A program made the translations under genes and the position numbers. Below, piece after piece: positions 1-10,200 of a stretch of DNA of 64,000 nt. The notes under the pieces are model-generated. The model worked only from the letters and a program-made list of their open reading frames with translations. It was not told the DNA's origin and made no database searches. Origin of the DNA: Bacteroidota bacterium (GTDB lineage: Bacteria > Bacteroidota > Bacteroidia > AKYH767-A > OLB10); contig JADJOH010000002.1 of assembly GCA_016713925.1 (NCBI GenBank), forward strand, positions 1,178,001 through 1,242,000, in the 5' to 3' direction. How positions within the stretch are numbered: the stretch's first letter is position 1; each line of letters begins with the position of its first letter.

Positions 1-125
1 GTAGCATCCACCGCATTGGCTACCAATTCACGGAGGAAAATTTCATGGTCGCTGTAAAGGAATTTCTTAATAATAGGGAAGATGTTCTCTGTTTGAACAT
101 TGATTTTACCGTGCTGTGTGCTCAT
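1..125 (-). CDS. htpG: Molecular chaperone HtpG (Hsp90), N-terminal fragment
   Basis: This is the first 41 codons of a minus-strand gene that leaves the window at its left edge. The translation begins MSTQHGKINVQTENIFPI and reaches FLRELVANAVDA, which matches the start of bacterial Hsp90. The RELxxNAxDA helix carries the conserved Glu and Asn that bind ATP and Mg in the GHKL ATPase fold. HtpG is a cytosolic ATP-dependent chaperone for stress-damaged and late-folding proteins. The start is the first ATG, and a promoter-like element lies upstream (see 171-214). Only the N-terminus is visible, so the integrity of the gene cannot be judged. Confidence 0.93.
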   Translation of the reverse strand, partial: MSTQHGKINVQTENIFPIIKKFLYSDHEIFLRELVANAVDA

Positions 126-170
126 ATTTTCAGTTTTCTGCTTATTTTTTTATGGTTTCGGCTCTGCCGA

Positions 171-214
171 TGTCAATTTAGGTGCCAAATGGAAAAACTG
201 ACATTTTGACCATT
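171..214 (-). promoter_or_regulatory. Possible sigma-54-like promoter and upstream motif for htpG
   Basis: On the minus strand, 189 down to 171 reads TTTGGCACCTAAATTGACA. It has TGGCAC, five bases, then TTG, close to the sigma-54 consensus TGGCAC-N5-TTGC but with GA in place of GC at the -12 dinucleotide. Just upstream (199-214) is the imperfect inverted motif CTGACATTTTGACCA. The arrangement suggests stress control of htpG. The -12 mismatch keeps this tentative. Confidence 0.35.
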
Positions 215-404
215 TTTTATCCACTATCTTTGTCGTATCATCTTAATACATTTTAATAATTTTACATAGAGAATGCACTGTGTCACCCTGATTTTAATGA
301 AGCAGATCATGGTCATTTCAACGCGTGGTTCTCTGTCTGCAACGGGATGAACATCTTCTGCAAACCCATAATATAAAAGCCTGAATTATAGAGATAAAAC
401 TTCA

Positions 405-412
405 TAAATTTG
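405..412 (+). promoter_or_regulatory. -7 box of the NRPS cluster promoter
   Basis: TAAATTTG matches the Bacteroidota sigma-A -7 consensus TAnnTTTG. Transcription would start near 418-420, giving a leader of about 78 bases before the NRPS start codon. A second match (TATCTTTG, 225-232) lies farther upstream and could be an alternative start. Confidence 0.5.
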
Positions 413-496
413 CGTAACTTTTATCCTTGAGTTCTGTATAATGTTAATGAGTAAAAATCACGTAAACAGAAACAATTCACACTTTTAATCCGACAA

Positions 497-3400
497 ATGT
501 CCACCTCTAAAACTATACATCAATGGGTCGAGTTTCGAGCTCAACAACATCCGGAACGTGCTGCCATCCTTCATGATGGTAAAACACTGACTTACCGTGA
601 ATTAAACGAACAATCGAACCGTATTGCCCACCAACTTTCTGCCCACGGCAATGTGAAAGGTGGTTATGTTGGGATTTGTCTGGAGCGTTCTTCCGACCTG
701 ATGGTTGCCATTCTCGGTGTTCTGAAGGCCGGGGCTGCCTATGTCCCTTTCGATGTGGAATATCCTGCTGAGCGTTTACAATATATGGCAGAAATCAGTG
801 ACATTCCAGTGATGATTACTTCTGATGCGCTTGGTCGACGTTTACCGAAGGGGTCTTTTAAAGTGCTGGACATTAATAAAGTTAAAACAGAAGGACTTTC
901 GACCAATCCCAATTTAGAAATTGCTGAAAATCAGCCTGCTTACGTACTTTTTACTTCCGGATCTACCGGATTACCCAAGGGCGTTGTTATGCCTCACCGC
1001 GCGTTGGTGAATTTGGTAGACTGGCAAATCAGCCAAACATCCATTCATGATGAAGGCAGGACTTTGCAATTTGCACCTGTCAGTTTTGACGTTCACTTCC
1101 AGGAGATTTTTAGTACCTGGTGTGATGGCGGATGCATTTGTCTGATCAATGACGAATTGCGCCTGAACGCACTCGCCTTGTTGAAATTCATTGATGAGAA
1201 CCGGATTGAGAGATTATACCTGCCATTTATTGCTCTTCAAAGTTTATGTGAACTTTCAAAACATGCGGATTCTACATTACCCTCACTCAAGGAAATTATT
1301 ACGGCGGGCGAACAATTGCAGGTAACTCCGGCGCTCGTTGATTTCTTCAACCGTATTCCGCATTGTAAATTATACAATCATTACGGTCCTACCGAAACAC
1401 ATGTCGTTACCTCGTACCTGTTAGAAGGCACTCCCGATACATGGCCCGCATTGCCTGCTATAGGCAAACCGATTCAGCAGTCGGAAATTTATTTGCTGGA
1501 TGAAAACGGGAATTTTGTGAAAGATGGTGAAGAGGGCGAACTCTTTGCCGCTGGTCTTTGCCTCGCAGATGGTTATCTGAAACGAGATGATCTCACCACT
1601 GAACGCTTTCTGGAGAATCCATTCCGAAAAGGTGAAAAAATGTACAAAACCGGTGATCTCGCCAGAAGAATGCCGGATGGAAATATTCAATATCTCGGTC
1701 GCATCGACGGACAAGTGAAGGTGCGTGGCTACAGAATAGAGCTCGGTGAAATAGAAGTAGCTGCCGGCCGATTTGATCATGTGGCTCAGGCTGCTGCAAC
1801 AGTGAGAGAGGATAAGCCCGGCGAGAAAAAACTGGTGGTGTATCTGGTCATGGATCCGGGGCATTCACTAAACGTAAAGGATATACGCAACTTTCTGCAT
1901 ACCCGACTTCCGGATTATATGATGCCCTCTGCTTTTGTTCAGATGGAAGCTCTCCCCCGAACACCGAGCGGAAAAATTGACCGTCGCAGTCTCCCGAAAC
2001 CGGATACCAAAAGACCTGAACTGGATGTACCATTTACAGCACCGTCATCCCCTTTAGAGAATAACATCTGTTCATTGTGGTCTTCCTTACTCAATATTGA
2101 ACCCATTGGTACCAAAGATAATTTCTTTGACCTCGGAGGAAACTCATTGCTCGCGCTTCAATTTGTTGCTTACCTGAAAGCGGAGTATGGTATAGACGTC
2201 TCCGTTATAAAGGTGTATCAGCATCCAACAGTAGCAGGCCTCAGCGCCTCCATTGAAGGAAAAGATACCGGCAAACAACTGAAAGTTTCCATGCGGGAAC
2301 GTGCCGCCGCGCGTCATACAAAGGGAGCAAATACTGCAAATGATGCGATAGCCATTGTAGGAATGTCACTTCGGGTACCCGGTGCGGATACTGTAGAAGA
2401 ATTCTGGAATAATCTGCGCAACGGCGTTGAAAGCATTACCTTCTTTAAGCCGGAAGAGATGGATTCGTCTATTCCGAAAGATGTGATTGATGATCCGCAA
2501 TATGTACCGGTGAGAGGTATAATGAAAGATGCATCCGGATTCGATGCACCATTTTTTAATATGAATCCTAATGTAGCGAAGGTAACTGATCCGCAGCAAC
2601 GTGTCCTGCTTGAACTGGCCTGGAACGCCTTAGAGCATGCCGGTCACGCTTCCTCCCGCTATGAAGGTATGATAGGTGTCTTTGCCGGTATGGGAAACAG
2701 CACCTATTACCTGAATAATGTATTGCCCAACAAAACGGCTGTTCAGCGCGTAGGATCCTTCCTCGCCATGACGCAGAACGAAAAAGATTATATCGCTACC
2801 CGTATTGCTTATGAACTCAATCTGAAAGGATTGGCCGTAAGTGTACATACCGGTTGCTCTACCTCACTTACCGCCATCTCTCAGGCCTGTAATGCGCTTT
2901 GGAACAGAGAGTGTGATATGGTCCTCGCCGGTGGTGTTGCCGTCACCTCGCCTGTAAACAGTGGTCAGCGATATGAAGAAGGTGCCATGTTTTCTGAAGA
3001 TGGCCATACTCGAACTTTTGATGCAGGTGCTCGTGGAACAGTATTTAGTGATGGTGCCGGAATGGTGGTGCTGAAGCGCTATGAAGATGCACTTGCAGAT
3101 GGCGACACCGTGTATGCATTGGTACGTGGTGTTGCACTGAACAATGATGGTGGTGATAAAGGAAGCTTTACCGCACCCAGTGTAGAAGGTCAGGCCGGTG
3201 TGATCAGCATGGCACAAGCGATGGCTGGAGTAGATCCTTCTACTATTTCTTACGTTGAAACACACGGTACTGCGACACCGTTAGGCGATCCTATTGAGAT
3301 TGAAGGGCTCACTAAAGCTTTCCGTGAACATACTGCCGAAAAACAATATTGTGCTCTGGGATCTGTCAAGACCAATATCGGACACTTGACATCTGCTGCA

Positions 3401-6400
3401 GGTGTGGCCGGCTTTATTAAAACCGCTCTTGCTCTTTACCATAAGGAGTTACCTCCCAGTCTTCATTATCAATCTCCGAATCCACAGATTAACTTTTCCG
3501 AGAGCCCTTTCTTTGTCAACAACACACTTCGCCCCTGGGATACTACACGTTTGCCACGCCGTGCAGGTGTGAGCTCCTTTGGTGTGGGTGGTACCAATGC
3601 GCATGTGATTCTGGAAGAGGCTCCTGTTCCTCTCCCCTCCGGACCTGCCAGAAGTAAACATCTGCTGCTCTTATCTGCCAAGACTGAAAATGCACTTGCA
3701 CAGCGACAACATGACCTCCGTGAATATGTCCATAATAACCCCGGGCTGAACACCGCCGACGCCGCATTTACCTTACAAACCGGAAGGCATGATTTTGCCC
3801 AGCGCTGGTTTGGTGTGGTGAATGATAACGGTGATGCCACTACGCTACTTGAACAAGGGGATCCTAAACGCAGCTCCCGTCATGTCTTGCAACAGCAGGC
3901 TGAAGGCGTTGTGTTTATGTTCCCCGGTCAGGGATCACAGTATGTGGGAATGGGAACGGCACTTTACCGTGATGAAATTATCTTTAAAGAAGCCGTTGAC
4001 CGTTGTGCAGCCATCCTGACGCCTTTACTGGGACGTGATCTGCGGGAATTACTCTTTGCAGAAGAAGGCAATGCGGATGCGGAAAATTTATTAAAGCAAA
4101 CGTATTACACGCAACCGGCACTCTTCACCATTGGCTATAGTCTGGCGCAATTGTGGATGAGTTGGGGCATCAAACCATCCGCGCTCATTGGCCATAGCAT
4201 CGGCGAGTTTGTCGCTGCTACTATCGCAGGAGTTTTCACAGTGGAAGATGCGCTGACGATTGTTGCAGGGAGAAGTAAGCTGATGCAGGATTGTCCGGGT
4301 GGCGCTATGCTATCGGTACGCCTATCCGAAGAAGCGATACGTCCTTTATTGAATGATAAAATCTCCATAGCCGCAGTAAATGGTCCGCAATTATGTGTCG
4401 TAGCCGGACCCTATGATGAAATAGAAAAATTACAACGTAAATGGGAGGCGGAAGAAGTCATCTGCAAACCCTTGCATACTTCTCATGCCTTTCACTCTCC
4501 CATGATGGAGCCGGTTATCGCCCCCTTTGCTGAGTTGGTAAAAAAGATTGAACTCAAAGCACCGGCTTTACCTATTCTTTCAACAGTCACTACGAAATGG
4601 CTCAGTGATGAAGAAGCAAAAGATCCGATGTATTGGGCAGGACATCTGCGGGCCACAGTTCGGTTTGCGGAAGGAGTGAAAGCCTTGTGGACAGACAAGC
4701 CCCGCATGGTCATGCTGGAACTCGGACCGAGAAATACAGCGACGACATTGGCACGACAACAGGCTATTGATCCGAAATCACAAAAAGCTATTCCATCACT
4801 CGGCGATTCATCTGTCAACGATGCGGAGTGGACCGCTTTACTCTCGGCCATCGGGCATTTATGGTTGAATGGAATTTACATCGACTGGAAAGCCTTTTAT
4901 GCGCTGGAGAATCGTCAACGAACGGCCTTGCCCGGATATCCTTTTGAACATAAATCCTACTGGCTGGATCCTCCTGCGCAAACGGAGCTTCCAACCTATT
5001 CATCACAAGAAACACAACAAGAAACAATAACAGAAAACAATTCCGATTTCCAAACTATTGCAGCTATGTCACAACAACGAAAAGAACGATTAGTAAAAGA
5101 AATTTCCGACATCCTCGAAGAAGCTTCAGGGATGGAACTGGAAGGAGCAGATCGCAACGCCGGTTTTGTAGAACTGGGTCTTGACTCTCTCTTCCTGACT
5201 TCGGTAGCGTTGACACTCACCAAAAAATACGGTGTGAAAGTGACTTTCCGTCAGTTGAATGAAAGCCTTTCCACACTCAACAGTCTCTCTGATTATTTTG
5301 ATCAGCAGTTACCACCGGATGCTCCGGCTCCTGTTGCTGCTCCGGTTCAACCGAAGCAAGCCACTTCAGCACCAGTTGCGCAAAATGCTCCGGCATTTAA
5401 TTTTCAGCCCGTCGCACAGATGCAAAATACCATTCCAAACGATGGCAGTGTGCAAGCGGTGATCAATCAGCAATTACAGCTCATGCAGCAACAACTCATG
5501 ATGCTCAGCGGACAAGCACCTGTAGCAATGCCGCCCGGTCCTGTAGCAGCAGCTATTTCGAATACTCCTCCTCCAACAGCAGCACCTTCTGTAAAGGCAA
5601 CGAAAGATGCCCTCATCACTCCGGATGAAGAAAAAGAACTGAAGAAGCCTTTTGGTGCAGTGGCGCGCATTGAAAAAAGTGTCAACAGTCAGTTCACCGA
5701 AAAACAGGTGCAATGGCTGGAAGCATTTAAATCAGCCTACGTTCAGAAAACAAAATTATCGAAAGCTTATACGCAACAACATCGGCCGCATTTAGCAGAC
5801 CCACGTGTTGTTACCGGATTCAAACCTCATCTGAAGGAGATGATCTATCAGCCGGTGGTCAATCGCTCTTTGGGCTCTCGTATCTGGGATATCGACGGAA
5901 ATGAATACGTGGATGTGTTAAATGGATTCGGATCAAATATGTTCGGACATAATCCACCGTTTATCGTGGAAGCCATTAGTGAACAATTAAAACGCGGATA
6001 TGAATTGGGACCTCAACATGAGTTGGCCGGAGAAGTGGCGAAGATGATCTGTGAGCTGACCAATTCTGACCGCGCAGGATTCTGCAATACCGGATCAGAA
6101 GCTGTACTCGGTGCTATGCGTATAGCCAGAACCGTTACAGGGCGTTCCACAATTATAAGTTTCAACGGATCTTACCACGGTATCAACGATGAAGTCATTC
6201 TTCGTGGAACTAAAAAATTCAAATCAGTACCGGCGGCAGCAGGTATCATGCCTGAATCTGTTCAGAACATGCTGGTGCTGGATTATGGTACACCGGAATC
6301 GCTCGAAATCATTCGCCAGCGCGCACATGAGATTGCTGCTGTAATGGTAGAGCCTGTACAAAGCCGTCGTGCTGATTTTCATCCGAAAGAATTTCTTCAG

Positions 6401-6646
6401 GAAGTTCGTAAAATTACCAGTGACAATGGTTGCTTGTTGATTTTCGACGAAGTCATCACCGGATTCCGTACTTTACCGGGAGGAGCGCAACAATATTTCG
6501 ATGTAAAGGCGGACATCGGCACTTATGGTAAAGTAGTGGGTGGTGGTATGCCGATCGGAGTTATTGCATGTAAAAAGAATACATGGATGCGCTCGACGGT
6601 GGCTTCTGGCAATATGGAGATGGTTCAGTGCCTGAAATCGGGGTGA
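497..6646 (+). CDS. Hybrid NRPS-PKS-aminotransferase megasynthase (A-PCP-KS-AT-ACP-AMT), main frame
   Basis: First assembly-line protein of the cluster. Domains in order: adenylation, about residues 1-505 (FTSGSTGLPKGVV; NHYGPTETH; core FDVHFQE keeps the Asp typical of alpha-amino-acid activation); peptidyl carrier with Ser about 550 (GGNSL); ketosynthase, about 614-1040, with Cys about 787 (TGCSTSL) and both His motifs (THGTATPLGDP, NIGHL); acyltransferase with Ser about 1234 (GHSIGE) and a HAFH motif typical of malonyl-CoA use; acyl carrier with Ser about 1564 (GLDSL); class III PLP aminotransferase from about 1745, PLP Lys about 2012 (TYGKVVGGG). There is no ketoreductase. The frame closes prematurely at 6646 and the aminotransferase continues in another frame (6583-7215). 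With one base restored the product is 2239 residues. The order from the ketosynthase onward is that of mycosubtilin/iturin synthases, which set a beta-amino group on a beta-keto chain. Here an amino-acid A domain, not an acyl ligase, starts the line. Confidence 0.95.
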   Translation: MSTSKTIHQWVEFRAQQHPERAAILHDGKTLTYRELNEQSNRIAHQLSAHGNVKGGYVGICLERSSDLMVAILGVLKAGAAYVPFDVEYPAERLQYMAEISDIPVMITSDALGRRLPKGSFKVLDINKVKTEGLSTNPNLEIAENQPAYVLFTSGSTGLPKGVVMPHRALVNLVDWQISQTSIHDEGRTLQFAPVSFDVHFQEIFSTWCDGGCICLINDELRLNALALLKFIDENRIERLYLPFIALQSLCELSKHADSTLPSLKEIITAGEQLQVTPALVDFFNRIPHCKLYNHYGPTETHVVTSYLLEGTPDTWPALPAIGKPIQQSEIYLLDENGNFVKDGEEGELFAAGLCLADGYLKRDDLTTERFLENPFRKGEKMYKTGDLARRMPDGNIQYLGRIDGQVKVRGYRIELGEIEVAAGRFDHVAQAAATVREDKPGEKKLVVYLVMDPGHSLNVKDIRNFLHTRLPDYMMPSAFVQMEALPRTPSGKIDRRSLPKPDTKRPELDVPFTAPSSPLENNICSLWSSLLNIEPIGTKDNFFDLGGNSLLALQFVAYLKAEYGIDVSVIKVYQHPTVAGLSASIEGKDTGKQLKVSMRERAAARHTKGANTANDAIAIVGMSLRVPGADTVEEFWNNLRNGVESITFFKPEEMDSSIPKDVIDDPQYVPVRGIMKDASGFDAPFFNMNPNVAKVTDPQQRVLLELAWNALEHAGHASSRYEGMIGVFAGMGNSTYYLNNVLPNKTAVQRVGSFLAMTQNEKDYIATRIAYELNLKGLAVSVHTGCSTSLTAISQACNALWNRECDMVLAGGVAVTSPVNSGQRYEEGAMFSEDGHTRTFDAGARGTVFSDGAGMVVLKRYEDALADGDTVYALVRGVALNNDGGDKGSFTAPSVEGQAGVISMAQAMAGVDPSTISYVETHGTATPLGDPIEIEGLTKAFREHTAEKQYCALGSVKTNIGHLTSAAGVAGFIKTALALYHKELPPSLHYQSPNPQINFSESPFFVNNTLRPWDTTRLPRRAGVSSFGVGGTNAHVILEEAPVPLPSGPARSKHLLLLSAKTENALAQRQHDLREYVHNNPGLNTADAAFTLQTGRHDFAQRWFGVVNDNGDATTLLEQGDPKRSSRHVLQQQAEGVVFMFPGQGSQYVGMGTALYRDEIIFKEAVDRCAAILTPLLGRDLRELLFAEEGNADAENLLKQTYYTQPALFTIGYSLAQLWMSWGIKPSALIGHSIGEFVAATIAGVFTVEDALTIVAGRSKLMQDCPGGAMLSVRLSEEAIRPLLNDKISIAAVNGPQLCVVAGPYDEIEKLQRKWEAEEVICKPLHTSHAFHSPMMEPVIAPFAELVKKIELKAPALPILSTVTTKWLSDEEAKDPMYWAGHLRATVRFAEGVKALWTDKPRMVMLELGPRNTATTLARQQAIDPKSQKAIPSLGDSSVNDAEWTALLSAIGHLWLNGIYIDWKAFYALENRQRTALPGYPFEHKSYWLDPPAQTELPTYSSQETQQETITENNSDFQTIAAMSQQRKERLVKEISDILEEASGMELEGADRNAGFVELGLDSLFLTSVALTLTKKYGVKVTFRQLNESLSTLNSLSDYFDQQLPPDAPAPVAAPVQPKQATSAPVAQNAPAFNFQPVAQMQNTIPNDGSVQAVINQQLQLMQQQLMMLSGQAPVAMPPGPVAAAISNTPPPTAAPSVKATKDALITPDEEKELKKPFGAVARIEKSVNSQFTEKQVQWLEAFKSAYVQKTKLSKAYTQQHRPHLADPRVVTGFKPHLKEMIYQPVVNRSLGSRIWDIDGNEYVDVLNGFGSNMFGHNPPFIVEAISEQLKRGYELGPQHELAGEVAKMICELTNSDRAGFCNTGSEAVLGAMRIARTVTGRSTIISFNGSYHGINDEVILRGTKKFKSVPAAAGIMPESVQNMLVLDYGTPESLEIIRQRAHEIAAVMVEPVQSRRADFHPKEFLQEVRKITSDNGCLLIFDEVITGFRTLPGGAQQYFDVKADIGTYGKVVGGGMPIGVIACKKNTWMRSTVASGNMEMVQCLKSG
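6572..6576 (+). other. Frameshift site in the aminotransferase domain (A5 run)
   Basis: The run TAAAAAG has five A residues. With a sixth A, or a -1 ribosomal slip, the reading becomes CKKEYMDALDGGFWQYG. This joins the two open frames exactly and restores a standard aminotransferase. Without it the first frame ends in unrelated residues (RSTVASGNMEMVQ). Confidence 0.85.
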
Positions 6647-7215
6647 CCTATTTTGCAGGAACCTTCGTTCGTCATCCGTTCGCACTTGCCGCAGCAAAAG
6701 CAGTGCTCCTTCACATGAAAGAAAAAGGACAAGCGTTGCAGGAACATCTGAATGGAAATACCGCATGGCTCGCAAAAGAAGTAAATGATTTTGCTGCTTC
6801 ATTAAATATTCCATTCCATCTCGTTCACTTCGGATCATTATTCAAACCTAAGTATGATATTGATCTGCCGAATGCCGATTTAATTTACTTGTTACTTCGT
6901 CAAAAAGGCATTCATATTTATGATGGGTTCCCCTGCTTTCTAACGGAAGCGCATAGCCGTGAAGATATTGAGTTTATCATCAGCATGTTCAAAGAAGCGT
7001 TGTCAGAACTGGCTGATGCCGGGTTCATTCCGGGTCTTGGCAATAACACTTCTTCCAACGGCGCTTCAATGAATGGCAACGGACAGAAACAGAATGATGC
7101 TACTCTGCCTCCTGTTCCCGGTGCCATGCTTGGGAAGAATCCTGATGGAACACAGGGCTGGTTTGTACCTGATCCTGCTCGTCCCGGAAAATACCTCAAA
7201 TTAATGCTTAATTAA
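6583..7215 (+). CDS. C-terminal part of the NRPS-PKS aminotransferase domain (frameshifted)
   Basis: This frame continues the aminotransferase begun in the preceding entry: MDALDGGFWQYGDGS, then GVTYFAGTFVRHP, the segment that follows the PLP lysine in beta-aminotransferase domains of NRPS-PKS hybrids. It ends with a low-complexity linker and a tail (LGKNPDGTQGWFVPDP, RPGKYL). Such tails are found where an aminotransferase hands over to a condensation domain, so this probably serves as a docking or linker region. Its first Met lies inside the joined protein and is unlikely to be a real start. If the frameshift is genuine and unsuppressed, the fragment would be untranslated and the pathway dead. 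If it is a sequencing error, this is simply residues of about 2030-2239 of one protein. The next NRPS starts 18 bp downstream. Confidence 0.88.
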   Translation: MDALDGGFWQYGDGSVPEIGVTYFAGTFVRHPFALAAAKAVLLHMKEKGQALQEHLNGNTAWLAKEVNDFAASLNIPFHLVHFGSLFKPKYDIDLPNADLIYLLLRQKGIHIYDGFPCFLTEAHSREDIEFIISMFKEALSELADAGFIPGLGNNTSSNGASMNGNGQKQNDATLPPVPGAMLGKNPDGTQGWFVPDPARPGKYLKLMLN

Positions 7216-7233
7216 TTACTACCTTTATTAAAT

Positions 7234-10200
7234 ATGTCTACATTACCTCCGGGTTACCAATTTGAAGCAGTTGATTTCGACCCATTCGGTTCTTCAACGA
7301 TCACTGTTCCTTCCACTGAAGTTCAGAAGGAAATGTTCATGTCTGTACTTCTTGGCGGAGATCCTGCCAACTGTGCCTACAATGAATCCATTACCTTGCA
7401 TCTTCACGGACCGGTTCAAAAAGATAAATTGAAGGAGGCCTTCAGGCAAATTATTGTTCGTCATGAGAGCTTAAGATCCACCTTCAGTGAAGATGGCTTG
7501 CTGATGCATGTCTTTCCCTCTATTGATTTACCCTGGAGGGAAATTGCGAATCTCGACACTTCTGAAAAAGCAGCAACGCTTGATAAATATGCACGTGAGG
7601 CAACGCTGCATGTGTTCGATCTTATTAATGGGCCTCTGGTAAATATGTTGTTGTTACATTTTAATGACAACAGTCATGCCGTGCTGGTAACAGGACATCA
7701 TATTGTTTGTGATGGATGGTCATTGAGTTTAATGATCAAGGATCTCAGTACGATTTATTCCTCGCTGGTAAAAAACGAGCAGCCGGATCTGGAATCAGCA
7801 GTTTCATTTATCACTTATGCCAATGAACAGGAACATTATCTGAAAAGTAAAGAACATGAGGAAGTAGAAAAGTTCTGGCTGGATCAATATCAGGGTGAGT
7901 TACCTGTTGTTGAATTTCCTCCTGATAACCATCGGCCAACAGTGAGAAGTTTTTTTGCAAAGCGGATAGATGTCACTGTTCCTCCTGAATTAGTGAATAG
8001 ACTGCGACAATTAAGTCGTAAAAGTAATACAAGCTTTGTCACTATAATGCTCAGTTCATTTGAGGCCTTTCTTTATCGTATAACCGGACAGGAAGATCTC
8101 GTAGTAGGTTTACCGGCAGCAGGACAAAATGTAGAAGGGTATTATAATCTGATCGGACACTGTGTCAACTTGCTTCCATTGAGAAGTAAAATAAGACCTG
8201 AGCAAGCGTTTAGTGATTACCTGAAGGATCGAAAAAGTTATCTCTTCGACGCTTATGATCACCAACAATTCACTTTTGGAAGTTTGTTACAAAAACTAAG
8301 TATACAGCGTGATCCGTCAAGAATACCGCTAGTTCCTGTAGTTTTCAATGTAGACATTGGCTTTACAGAAGGCTTCTCCTTTGAAGGATGTACATTTGAT
8401 GTTTCTACCAATCCCCGTCATTTTGAAAATTTTGAGATATTTTTAAATGCTTCCGGATCCGGTGATAAGTTGGTGCTCGAATGCACTTTCAACAATGACC
8501 TGTTCGATGAGGACATGATGCGATTGCGCATGGAAGAATACATACGGCTGATGACGAGTATTGCAGATGATCCTTCCTGCAAAATCAGTCATCTGGAAGT
8601 AAGAACTGAAGAGGAAAAAGCATTTCTAAATTCTATTAACGATACAGATGTAAATTTTAACAAGCCCAATGGTATACATGAATGTATTGATCAAATAGCA
8701 TCTCAGTTAAAGCCCTCACAAACAGCAGTAGTTGCCAGGGCGAAGAGCATGACTTACCGGGAACTTTCTGACATATCTGACCGATGGGCGAGCCGGCTTC
8801 AAAAGAAAGGACTGAAAGAGGGTGACTTTGTAGGGGTATGCCTGCCACGCACCATTGAATTGCCTGCAGTTTTGGTAAGTATAATGAAAGCCGGAGGTGC
8901 ATATGTACCGCTTGACCCGGCATTTCCTGTTGATCGACTGCAGTACATGGTGGAAGATTCCAATGCAGGATTTATTATTATCACGCGAGAATTGCAAAAT
9001 GAATTTCATTTTCCGGAAGATAAAATAATATATATTGATGCTTTAATTTCTGAAACTAACGGCAGCACCTATACCAAGTATCCTGTTACCAAAGATAGTG
9101 TTGCTTATATTCTGTATACCTCCGGTTCGACGGGCAAACCGAAGGGCGTTGTCATAAAACATCATGGAGTAGTTAGCGTGCTCACTGAACTGGCAGGTAA
9201 ATTCGGGATGAGTATGGAAGATCGTTTCCTGGCCATCACCACCATTTCTTTTGATATTTCAGTTCTCGAAATATTTATGCCACTGATGCATGGTGCAAGT
9301 GTGCATTTGACCACTAAGGAGGAATCTTTTGACCCGATGTGGCTGGAGGATTACATAAATAAAAATTCGATTCGGTTTATACAGGGAACTCCTGCCACTT
9401 TTGAGATACTTTTCTCCGCCGGATGGAAAGGGAATAACGATCTTGTACTTCTCTGCGGCGGTGAAGCCATGCGAATTGAATTAGTAGAAAAGGTCCTTTA
9501 TTATAATAAAGAGATCTGGAATCTGTACGGTCCTACTGAAGCTACTATCTGGGCTACTGTACAACTTTTCAACAATGAAAATCTTCATTTAATGCGAAGT
9601 GGAGCGATGAGTATTGGAAAGCCCATCGCCAATACCCGCGTATTTATCATGGATGCTAACGGCCAACCCTGTCCACTGGGTGTGTCAGGTGAATTGTGGA
9701 TTGGGGGGGAAGGTGTGGCCCTTGAATATAAGAATCTCCCTGAGATGACCAGAGAGAAGTTCATCCCTTCACCTGACAATAACGGAAGAGTCTATCGTAC
9801 GGGTGACCGTGTAGTTATGGATCAGGATGGTTACCTGCATTTCATGAATCGATTTGATCATCAGGTAAAAGTAAGAGGATATCGAATTGAACTCGGTGAA
9901 ATCGAAACAAATATCAATGAATGTCATGGAATATCGCAATGTGTAGTCATGACCGTACCGGATGCAACAGGAAGTAATATGTTAGCTGTTTGGTTCACTA
10001 CAAAAGAGAAAGATGTAGATGAAACAGATTTTATACAGAAATGTAAGAAGGCGCTAGCATTAAAACTACCTGATTATATGATTCCCACTTTGTGGATGAA
10101 GATGGATAGTTTTCCGCTTACTCCCAATAGAAAAGTAGACCGTAAAGCATTGCCTAAACATACTACTGCAAAACCAATAGACCGAAATAACGTTGAATTT

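Larger units (their letters stand above)
126..496. other. Divergent intergenic region between htpG and the NRPS cluster
   Basis: This gap of about 370 bp holds no convincing gene. It contains the regulatory sequences of two divergent transcription units. A -24/-12-like element and an imperfect inverted motif face htpG. Two TAnnTTTG boxes face the NRPS genes: TATCTTTG at 225-232 and TAAATTTG at 405-412. Confidence 0.6.

Noticed and set aside
6572..6576. A proven programmed frameshift in the NRPS-PKS gene
   Set aside because: A simple homopolymer error explains it equally well, and no stimulatory structure was identified. It is kept only as a possibility in the findings.
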